Positions 1-5,403 of a stretch of DNA of 9,426 nt are shown here, in pieces. The stretch is from Actinomycetota bacterium (lineage in GTDB: Bacteria; Zhuqueibacterota; Zhuqueibacteria; Residuimicrobiales; Krinioviventaceae). The translations under genes were made by a program, and so were the position numbers. The stretch spans positions 1 through 9,426 of the forward strand of contig JAACEJ010000089.1 of assembly GCA_011682565.1 (NCBI GenBank), given 5' to 3'. Below the pieces are notes generated by a model, which saw nothing but the letters and a program-made list of their open reading frames with translations, ran no database searches and was not told the DNA's origin. Positions within the stretch are counted from its first letter, which is position 1; the number at the start of each line of letters is the position of its first letter.

Positions 1-1
1 C

Positions 2-586
2 GTTTTGAGATTTAAAAATGATATTGAGAATATAATTGACGAAGATAAAAGAGCAATTTTGAATTTTATCCCAGCACGGTTAGAACAATTATTAAATGCT
101 GCTAAAAGTTGTAATATTTATTTTTTAAAGTTAGGTGAAATTGAACATTATTATACTCAATCTGAAATAGATTATTTAAACATAACAAATAAAGATATTG
201 CATTTCATAAGGAACGAAACTTTATCCTTAATAGTGATGCACAGACTATAAAAGACAACTATGGTAAATTGATAAATCTTTTTGAAGAAATTATTCCAAC
301 AATAGATGTAAAACTTATTGAACATATCAAATACATATTAATTGAATGGATTCAAAAGGTTCAATCTTCAATAGTTCGTGGCGAAATAGAAAATATTGAA
401 CATTTAAAGAGAAACGCAAGGATTAATTATAACTTGTTCAATCAAATTATAGAAATAGTTGAATTTCAATTTGAAGAGAATAATAAATTTAAATGTAAAA
501 TTAAAATATCAAGCAAACTTATAGATAGAAATATTGAAATAGAATTTGATGAAAATACTACACCAGCAAATTTTAATATTGAATAA
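2..586 (+). CDS. C-terminal part of a probable OLD-family ATP-dependent nuclease (TOPRIM region), 5' truncated by window edge
   Basis: The reading frame is open to the left edge of the window and has no credible start: the first in-frame candidate is a TTG at 5 with no ribosome binding site, so the gene most likely begins upstream. About 193 residues are visible. Residues 31-50 contain a segment ending NIYFLKLGEIEHYY. This resembles the 'xIxxLxKGxxExYy' signature in the TOPRIM domain of OLD-family and related AAA-ATPase nucleases, where the acidic residue helps bind metal. The rest is helical, charged and rich in Asn, Ile, Lys and Glu, and ends with a beta-rich tail. The ATPase half would lie outside the window. 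Such proteins occur alone or in phage-defence modules such as Gabija and Retron-type systems; no partner is visible here. Codons are strongly AT-biased (AAT, ATT, TTA, AAA), unlike genes to the right, which suggests horizontal origin. The family assignment rests on one motif and is moderate. Confidence 0.5.
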   Translation, partial: VLRFKNDIENIIDEDKRAILNFIPARLEQLLNAAKSCNIYFLKLGEIEHYYTQSEIDYLNITNKDIAFHKERNFILNSDAQTIKDNYGKLINLFEEIIPTIDVKLIEHIKYILIEWIQKVQSSIVRGEIENIEHLKRNARINYNLFNQIIEIVEFQFEENNKFKCKIKISSKLIDRNIEIEFDENTTPANFNIE

Positions 587-599
587 AGCACATTCCCAC

Positions 600-723
600 A
601 ACAATGTATATAAGTCATTGGGCGATTGGTAGTTAAAATTAAAGATTATGAATATAAACAAACGGTATAGTAACTTGAAAAGTTGGTGAAATAAAACGCC
701 CAACGCCTCATATACCAACCGTT
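600..723. repeat. Long imperfect inverted repeat, attC-like
   Basis: Just after the stop codon of the AT-rich gene, the arm at 606-624 (ending CATTGGGCG) pairs with 697-715 (starting CGCCCAACG). 16 of 19 positions match, and the three mismatches are transitions that still allow G-T type pairing on one strand. The arms are flanked by AAC (600-602) and GTT (721-723). The about 72-nt interior is AT-rich and contains a perfect 5-bp hairpin (672-676 / 680-684). A structure of this size directly behind an ORF, with AAC/GTT ends, recalls an integron gene-cassette attC site. However, the flanking 7-mers do not match the consensus RYYYAAC and GTTRRRY. No integrase is in view. It could equally be another palindromic dispersed repeat. 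Confidence 0.4.
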
Positions 724-760
724 CAGAAGAAAAATGAAAAAAATGTATGACTATTGCTAC

Positions 761-872
761 ACCTGCCTGGCGGGCGTTGCGGTGAATTCCGCACATCATG
801 TGCATTTAATGAAGTACCGTAAATTACTAACGTTCAGTGCTCTTTAGCTCGCCAGCAGGTGAGCATCACGTT
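761..872. repeat. Cluster of nested palindromes, possible second attC-like or REP-like element
   Basis: Several inverted repeats are packed together. ACCTGCCTGGCGGGC (761-775) pairs with 847-860 with one bulged C and one G-T pair. TGCGG/CCGCA (778-782/789-793) is perfect. GCACAT-C-ATGTGC (791-803) is a perfect 6-bp palindrome. At 829-872, AACGT (829-833) pairs with ACGTT (868-872), then an unpaired spacer of 4 versus 2 nt, then TGCTC (838-842) with GAGCA (861-865). This last arrangement of outer box, unpaired spacer, inner box and terminal loop has the layout of a short folded attC site, though the box sequences are non-canonical. The cluster ends shortly before the YdeI-like gene and may separate two inserted segments. 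Confidence 0.4.
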
Positions 873-908
873 GGTGGCATGATTAAAAACCGAATAAGTA
901 GCAGAGAT

Positions 909-1478
909 ATGAAAATAGCATACGTAAAGGACAGGACGGAATGGAGAAAGTGGCTGTCCGCAAATCACAATAAAGAGACAGAAGTATGGCTTGTATATTA
1001 CAAGAAAGGAACTGGGAAATCGTCAATAGAATACGGGGCTTCAGTAGAAGAGGCACTTTGTTTTGGGTGGATAGATAGTATCATCAAGAAATTGGATGAG
1101 AGAAAATACGTAAGGAAATTCACGCCAAGAAGGGAGGGGAGTAAGTGGTCTGCATCAAACAAAAAGCGTGTTGAAAAGATGCTGGAGAAAGGATTGATGA
1201 CCGTTTATGGGATGCAGAAAGTTGAGGCGGCTAAAAAAAATGGAAATTGGGGCAAGGCAGAACAAAAGCCGGAATTGACATTTGATATGTTGCCGGAATT
1301 TGCGGAATTGTTGGGCAAAAATAAAAAGGCCAAGGATACATTTGATAATTTATCGGCAACGCATCAAAAGCAGTATATTGGATGGATCGAAGTAGCGAAA
1401 CGCCCCGAAACGCGTGAAAGAAGAATAGCAGAATCGATCAGGTTATTGGAACAAGGGAAAAAGCTTGGGCTAAAATAG
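909..1478 (+). CDS. YdeI/OmpD-associated (OmdA) family protein
   Basis: A 189-aa protein when read from the ATG at 909. The frame is open further upstream (GTG at 837, ATG at 879), but the family's N-terminus aligns best with MKIAYVKDRTEW, and the upstream extension overlaps the palindrome cluster. Residues 23-57 carry the family's hallmark stretch (EVWLVYYKKGTG, then VEEALCFGWIDS), followed by FTPRREGSKWSASN at 71-84. The C-terminal part has the OmdA-type HQKQYIGWIEVAKRPETRERRI segment around 152-173. Length matches the family's usual 180-200 aa. Members are cytoplasmic; some are annotated as bacteriocin-protection or stress proteins, but the biochemical function is not established. There is no clear Shine-Dalgarno sequence before the chosen start. 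It appears to be transcribed alone, between a repeat cluster and an oxidoreductase gene. Family membership is confident; the function and exact start are not. Confidence 0.85.
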   Translation: MKIAYVKDRTEWRKWLSANHNKETEVWLVYYKKGTGKSSIEYGASVEEALCFGWIDSIIKKLDERKYVRKFTPRREGSKWSASNKKRVEKMLEKGLMTVYGMQKVEAAKKNGNWGKAEQKPELTFDMLPEFAELLGKNKKAKDTFDNLSATHQKQYIGWIEVAKRPETRERRIAESIRLLEQGKKLGLK

Positions 1479-1483
1479 TAAAG

Positions 1484-1525
1484 TATCAAATTGATAGAAT
1501 GTTGGAAAGGAAAAATGCGTCCAAC
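1484..1525. repeat. Two small palindromes behind the YdeI-like gene
   Basis: TATCAA-A-TTGATA (1484-1496) is a perfect 6-bp palindrome starting five bases after the stop codon. GTTGGA (1501-1506) pairs with TCCAAC (1520-1525) across a 13-nt loop. Neither is followed by a T-run, so they are not convincing terminators. They could be RNA 3'-end structures or operator-like sites for the gene that follows. Confidence 0.3.
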
Positions 1526-1623
1526 CCTGCTTGCACCCTAATCTCAGATAATAAATGATCGGATTGAACTCTAAAAATTGAAGGTTTGATTTTCGCTACT
1601 ACTGTTATTAAGCGGAGGCCAGG

Positions 1624-2826
1624 ATGAATTCTTCTCACAAAATCACCATGCTCGGCACCGGACTTATCGGCATGTTTTACACCATGACTTTGCACAAATA
1701 TCGCAGCCGGGACCGGGTTCACACTGTTTTTTCCCGCAGCGAAGAGCGCGCAAAATCTTTTGCCGCCGAATGGTCGATCCCAAAACACACAACAAATATG
1801 GAAGAGGCAATCAATGACCCGGAAACAGATGTCGTGGTGATTGGTATTCCAAATCACCGGCACAAGGAGGCCGTGCTCATGGCCGCGGAGGCTAAAAAAG
1901 CGATTCTGTGCACGAAACCTCTTGGACGGAACGCGGCTGAAGCCAAAGAAATGCTCGATGCTGTTGAAAAGGCCGGTGTTTTCAGCGCTTATCTGGAGAA
2001 TCTGGTATATACGCCCAAAACCCTCAAGTCACTTGAATCCGTAAGAAAAGGTGCCCTGGGAAAAGTTTTGTGGGTACGATCTCGGGAAACCCATCCCGGG
2101 CCGCACAGCGCCTGGTTTTGGGACATGGAAAAAGCCGGCGGCGGCGCCATCATTGATATGGGCTGTCATTGCGCGGAAATTATTCGCAACTTTATCGGCA
2201 AAGATATCAGACCGGTTGAGGTGATGTGCTGGGCGGACACGCTGGTGCACAACATTCCTGCCGAGGATCACGGTATTGCCCTGGTGCGTTTTGAAAACGG
2301 CTCCATGGGACAAATCGAAGTCAGTTGGGCTTTTCGCGGCGGCATGGATTTGCGCGATGAGGTGGCCGGAACAGAAGGAACGATCTGGCTCGATCATTTT
2401 TTGAAAACAGGATTTCAAATGTTCACGAACGTTGGCAGCGGCGGATATGTTGCTGAAAAAGCAGAGGGCGACATCGGCTGGCTCTTTCCTGTTGGTGACG
2501 AAGTGAATGAACTCGGTTATACGCACATGTTCATCGATGTGTTCGACGCCATGGATAAAGGTACTGAAGCGATGGAATCATTTTACGACGGGTATGTTGT
2601 GAATGCCATTATCGATGCATGCTACAGATCGGCCAAGTCGAAAAAATGGGAGCCTGTTGAACTTGAACTCTGGAGAGGGAGGGAAGGTTACAAAGGGGAA
2701 AAAGTTGCCGAAGGCATTGTTGATGAAAAATATGATTTCATAAAAACGGAAAAAATGCCGGACGGCAGGATAAAGCATATATTAAGAGAAAAGCAAACCG
2801 GTGAGATTGTAGAAAAAATAGAATGA
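1624..2826 (+). CDS. Gfo/Idh/MocA family NAD(P)-dependent oxidoreductase
   Basis: A 400-aa cytoplasmic protein. The ATG at 1624 is preceded by GGAGG (1614-1618) with a 5-nt spacer, which fixes the start. The N-terminal Rossmann fold opens with the dinucleotide motif GTGLIG at residues 11-16. The canonical Lys-Pro of the family is in CTKPLGRN (K98-P99). The substrate domain shows GGGAIIDMGCHCAEI (172-186), where D178 and H182 occupy the usual catalytic and substrate-binding positions. An unusually long, charged tail follows residue 345. Members oxidise or reduce hydroxyl groups on sugars, inositols and related polyols, or act on dimeric or biliverdin-type substrates; the substrate cannot be read from this sequence. 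The gene stands alone: 145 bp separate it from the YdeI-like gene and 665 bp from amtB, so no pathway partner is visible. Confidence 0.92.
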   Translation: MNSSHKITMLGTGLIGMFYTMTLHKYRSRDRVHTVFSRSEERAKSFAAEWSIPKHTTNMEEAINDPETDVVVIGIPNHRHKEAVLMAAEAKKAILCTKPLGRNAAEAKEMLDAVEKAGVFSAYLENLVYTPKTLKSLESVRKGALGKVLWVRSRETHPGPHSAWFWDMEKAGGGAIIDMGCHCAEIIRNFIGKDIRPVEVMCWADTLVHNIPAEDHGIALVRFENGSMGQIEVSWAFRGGMDLRDEVAGTEGTIWLDHFLKTGFQMFTNVGSGGYVAEKAEGDIGWLFPVGDEVNELGYTHMFIDVFDAMDKGTEAMESFYDGYVVNAIIDACYRSAKSKKWEPVELELWRGREGYKGEKVAEGIVDEKYDFIKTEKMPDGRIKHILREKQTGEIVEKIE

Positions 2827-3043
2827 CCGGCCACAAGAGTGACAACGATTTGAGAATTAATCCCGGAAACGTTGTCCAGCAGAGAGGGTACAAATCCGAT
2901 AGGGGATGTTCACGGGTCGATCTTTAGCGTGTCTCAAAAACCCCGGTCGGTTGCAAGATATCCCTCAAATATGTCCTCAAAATGTTTTTCTAAGACAATA
3001 TTGTAGGATTTGTGTTTTGTGAAGGGAGTACAAATTCAGTGAT

Positions 3044-3064
3044 GCCTGTAAAAGGCTTTTTTTT
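3044..3064 (+). terminator. Weak terminator-like hairpin
   Basis: GCCT-GTAAA-AGGC (3044-3056) forms a perfect 4-bp stem directly followed by eight Ts (3057-3064). The stem is short, so termination would be weak. It lies about 220 bp past the oxidoreductase stop codon and could end that transcript, or act as an attenuator in a long amtB leader. Confidence 0.35.
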
Positions 3065-3202
3065 GGGATAAATTTATCTTCCGGGGTTCCAAAAAAATAT
3101 TTGCGGCGTTATTTAAGCAAGATGTCTGCTGCCCTTGATTGTTTTTATGCGATCGAGGTTATTGCTTGCACTTATTTAGGATGCTGAAAATTATAAACCA
3201 AC

Positions 3203-3250
3203 AATAATGTATGAAAATATTATTTTGACACAAATATGTGCTGTACTTTG
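3203..3250 (+). promoter_or_regulatory. Candidate amtB promoter with adjacent inverted repeat
   Basis: A perfect -35-like TTGACA (3225-3230) is followed after 13 bp by TACTTT (3244-3249, within TACTTTG). The spacing is short for a sigma-70 promoter. The TTG...TACTTTG layout resembles, but does not exactly match, the Bacteroidota promoter form TTG-n-TAnnTTTG. AATAAT (3203-3208) and ATTATT (3219-3224) form a 6-bp inverted repeat abutting TTGACA, a plausible operator position. No correctly spaced sigma-54 element (TGGC...TTGC) was found. Low confidence. Confidence 0.25.
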
Positions 3251-3491
3251 CCGGCGTGAAGTCAAACCGCTTTGAAAAACAGTCCTTCTAATTATTGTTA
3301 ATTAATCACTTGTTCGTTTTTAAAAAGAAAAATGCATTTTGAGAAAAAGCGGCATGTTCTTTGTAGTTTAAAAATGGGTGTTAGATACGTCCATGCCTGT
3401 TGCATCAACTTTCCTTCCGGATGCTTTAAATAATGGCAAGTTCTGTGTAAGAAGGGCGAGTTACATTCTGATTTCATAAAAAAGGTTATCG

Positions 3492-4820
3492 ATGCGGGAA
3501 AAAAAAGGTTTACTCGTTTTAGCAATAATTTTCTTTTTAGGAAACGGCACTTTGTGGGCTTCTTCCGGAAACGGCATCGACTCAGGAGCAACATCCTGGA
3601 TGCTCACTTCCACGGCGCTTGTTCTTTTGATGGTGCCCGGCCTGGCGATGTTTTACGGCGGACTCGTTCGTACAAAGAATGTTCTGGGAACTATGATGCA
3701 CAGTTTTGTAGCAATGGGAATCATGAGTGTCCTGTGGATTGCTGTGGGTTACAGCATGAGTTTTGGACACAATATTCTTGGCGGATGGTTTGGATGGAAT
3801 AATGACTATTTCTTTTTGAAAGGAATTGATAATACGATAATGCCCGAAGGCATACCCGAATATGTGTTTTCCATGTTTCAGGGCAAGTTTGCAATCATTA
3901 CCCCGGCCCTGATCGCCGGAGCTTTCGCGGAGAGGGTTACTTTTAAAGGTTATGTCGTTTTTATCGCTCTCTGGGGATTGATCGTCTACAATCCGCTTTG
4001 TCATTGGGTTTGGTCAAGCGATGGATTTTTGTATAATATGGGAGCAAGAGGTGCTATTGATTTTGCCGGGGGCACAGTGGTGCATATTTCCGCCGGTGTG
4101 AGCGGGCTTGTTGCTGCTCTCTATTTGGGCGCACGCCGCGGATACCCCAAAACAGCTATGCCTCCCAGTAACCTTGTAATGACAATGATGGGAGCGGGTT
4201 TGCTCTGGGTTGGATGGTTCGGATTTAATGCCGGAAGCAGCATATCAAGCGGTTTAAGTACTGCGCAGGCACTTACTGCTACACAAGCCGCCGCAGCTTC
4301 CGGCGCGCTTACCTGGCTAATCGTCGAAGGTTTGCACCAGGGAAAATCAACGGCCCTGGGTTTTGCCAGCGGTATTCTGGCAGGGCTTGTAGCTATTACA
4401 CCTGCTGCCGGCGTTGTACAGCCCGCCGGAGCGCTCATGCTGGGAGCTGCTGCCGCAATTATCTGCTACCTGGCTATCATTCTTAAAAACAGATTAGGCT
4501 ACGATGACAGTCTGGATGCTTTTGGTATTCATGGTATCGGCGGCATCGTTGGCGCGCTCCTGTTGACGTTTTTTATTCGCAGCAGTTGGATGAAGGATGC
4601 GGCTTTGGCCGCGGGTGGACACTGGTCGCTTTTGCAGCAACTCGGCGTTCAGGCTGTGGCCGTGGTGATCGCCATTTCTTATGCAGCAATTGGCACTCTA
4701 ATCCTGGTTAGCCTGGTAGATAAAGTTATTGGGCTTCGATCCTCAGATACCGGAGAAATGGCGGGTCTGGACAGCACGTATCACGGCGAACACGGTTATG
4801 GACTGTTGAACGCAAGCTAA
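3492..4820 (+). CDS. amtB: Ammonium transporter (Amt/MEP/Rh family)
   Basis: A 442-aa inner-membrane channel that conducts ammonium or ammonia, acting as a trimer. The N-terminus is a signal peptide: basic MREKK, then a hydrophobic stretch to about residue 20, with likely cleavage after LWA (residue 23), as in E. coli AmtB. About eleven hydrophobic segments follow. Family residues are all present: D190 in the GAIDFAGG stretch, the twin pore histidines H198 (GTVVHIS) and H347 (AFGIHG), W174 near the binding site, and GWFGFNAGS (241-249) with the pore Phe and Ser. The cytoplasmic tail ends GLDSTYHGEHGYG, the conserved segment involved in P-II interaction. The ATG at 3492 has only a weak purine-rich stretch upstream. 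The P-II gene follows within a few bases, the usual amtB-glnK arrangement, which implies joint expression and post-translational gating of the pore by P-II. Identification is very secure. Confidence 0.97.
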   Translation: MREKKGLLVLAIIFFLGNGTLWASSGNGIDSGATSWMLTSTALVLLMVPGLAMFYGGLVRTKNVLGTMMHSFVAMGIMSVLWIAVGYSMSFGHNILGGWFGWNNDYFFLKGIDNTIMPEGIPEYVFSMFQGKFAIITPALIAGAFAERVTFKGYVVFIALWGLIVYNPLCHWVWSSDGFLYNMGARGAIDFAGGTVVHISAGVSGLVAALYLGARRGYPKTAMPPSNLVMTMMGAGLLWVGWFGFNAGSSISSGLSTAQALTATQAAAASGALTWLIVEGLHQGKSTALGFASGILAGLVAITPAAGVVQPAGALMLGAAAAIICYLAIILKNRLGYDDSLDAFGIHGIGGIVGALLLTFFIRSSWMKDAALAAGGHWSLLQQLGVQAVAVVIAISYAAIGTLILVSLVDKVIGLRSSDTGEMAGLDSTYHGEHGYGLLNAS

Positions 4821-4831
4821 AGGAAATGCTG

Positions 4832-5176
4832 ATGAAATTAATAACAGCGATTATTCAAGAGGACAAGTTGGACATGGTTCGCGAAGCCTTAATAGAAGCT
4901 GAAATAACGCGAATCACTGTCAGCCGTGTCTCGGGCCATGGGCAGCAAAGGGAGAATGAAATTTATCGCGGCAAAAAAATAGTTCCGAACTTGATTCCTA
5001 AAACAAGGATCGACATTGCTGTGAATGACGAGTTTGTCGATATCGCCGTTAATACGATTATTAAAGCGGCAAAATCGCCTGGTGGTGGCCAAGTCGGGGA
5101 TGGAAAAATCTTTATCAGACCGCTGGAAGATTGTATCCGCATACGCACCGAAGAGCGAGGTGGAAACGCGATCTGA
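4832..5176 (+). CDS. glnK: P-II family nitrogen regulatory protein (GlnK-type, atypical T-loop)
   Basis: A 114-aa P-II protein if read from the ATG at 4832; an in-frame ATG at 4826 adds two residues. I prefer 4832 because AGGA (4821-4824) lies 7 nt before it, versus 1 nt before 4826. P-II trimers sense ATP/ADP and 2-oxoglutarate; Amt-linked members block the ammonium channel. The N-terminal MKLITAIIQEDKLDMVREAL and the C-terminal VGDGKIF (88-94) and IRIRTEE (102-108) are classic. Two oddities are visible. In the T-loop, EIYRGKKIVPNLIPK keeps the first tyrosine (Y45, matching E. coli Y46) but has Ile50 where the uridylylated Tyr51 normally sits. The B-loop reads SPGGGQVGDGK (82-92), about three residues longer than the E. 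coli TGKIGDGK form. It is therefore probably not controlled by uridylylation at that site. It begins 11 bp after amtB and surely shares its transcript. Confidence 0.95.
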   Translation: MKLITAIIQEDKLDMVREALIEAEITRITVSRVSGHGQQRENEIYRGKKIVPNLIPKTRIDIAVNDEFVDIAVNTIIKAAKSPGGGQVGDGKIFIRPLEDCIRIRTEERGGNAI

Positions 5177-5198
5177 ATTTTAAACATTGTTTTTACTA

Positions 5199-5403
5199 GC
5201 GGAATTCTCCCGGGTGCTCTTAATTGTCGACTCGGAAGGTATCCGGGAGAGCCGCGTTAGGCGTTTCAAAAACTATTCATTGTTTTACTGACCACCTTTT
5301 ACACGCCTGACGAAAAATATTTTTTCAATTTTCCGAGTCGAAATGTATTTGCTTATTTTTACAAAATGAAATAACAAGGAGAATAAAATGTCCGAGTCGA
5401 CAA
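5199..5403 (+). promoter_or_regulatory. Structured glnN leader with two mutually exclusive long-range pairings (candidate cis-regulatory RNA)
   Basis: Stem P1: TCTCCCGG (5206-5213) pairs perfectly with CCGGGAGA (5243-5250), extended by GCGG (5199-5202) with CCGC (5252-5255) across a small internal bulge. Stem P2 abuts it: CGTTAGGCGT (5255-5264) with ACGCCTGACG (5303-5312), ten pairs including one G-U. P2 can be capped by AAAAC/GTTTT (5269-5273/5282-5286). The P1 loop contains TCGACTCGGAA (5227-5237), perfectly complementary to TTCCGAGTCGA at 5331-5341 in the leader. The overlapping TTGTCGACTCGGA (5224-5236) is perfectly complementary to TCCGAGTCGACAA at 5391-5403, which starts right after the glnN ATG. 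The loop can pair with only one of the two. This layout would suit translational control of glutamine synthetase. A DNA-level reading, with three operator copies, is the alternative. It does not match the glnA (glutamine riboswitch) consensus as I know it. Confidence 0.5.

Larger units (their letters stand above)
2827..3491. other. 665-bp intergenic region upstream of amtB, no convincing gene
   Basis: No convincing coding frame is seen on either strand; the minus-strand frame over 3298-3594 runs into amtB and has a low-complexity, Phe/Lys/Cys-rich translation. The stretch holds a 7-bp inverted repeat just after the oxidoreductase gene (GACAACG 2841-2847 / CGTTGTC 2870-2876, no T-run), a weak terminator-like hairpin at 3044-3064, and an AT-rich promoter-like zone at about 3190-3330. 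The remainder is featureless to my reading. Its length suggests a long leader for amtB, or a decayed gene. Confidence 0.6.

Noticed and set aside
509..805. Minus-strand 98-codon frame opposite the end of the AT-rich gene and the repeats
   Set aside because: The His/Phe-rich translation shows no family features, and the frame runs through the inverted-repeat region antisense to a better gene.
2939..3088. 8-bp perfect inverted repeat AACCCCGG / CCGGGGTT spanning 150 bp in the amtB upstream region
   Set aside because: In a region of this size several 8-bp complementary pairs are expected by chance, and the arms are far apart with nothing supporting a fold.
3225..3242. Possible sigma-54 promoter (TGACAC ... 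TGTGCT) before amtB
   Set aside because: The GG of the -24 element is changed to GA, and the distance to GC is one base too long, so the strict sigma-54 spacing is not met.
3298..3594. Minus-strand 98-codon frame upstream of and into amtB
   Set aside because: It overlaps the secure amtB start, its composition is low in complexity and not protein-like, and no ribosome binding site is seen.
5227..5264. Resemblance of CGACTCGGAAGGTAT and its surroundings to the glnA glutamine riboswitch
   Set aside because: The conserved CGUUCA and GACGGAAGUAGG elements of that motif, as I know it, are not present in the right order; only GGAAG-type similarity remains.
5312..5326. A-run/T-run after stem P2 as an intrinsic terminator for the P-II gene
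   Set aside because: The T-run begins about seven bases after the stem and is preceded by an A-run, so it does not have the usual stem-then-U-tract form, though attenuation cannot be excluded.
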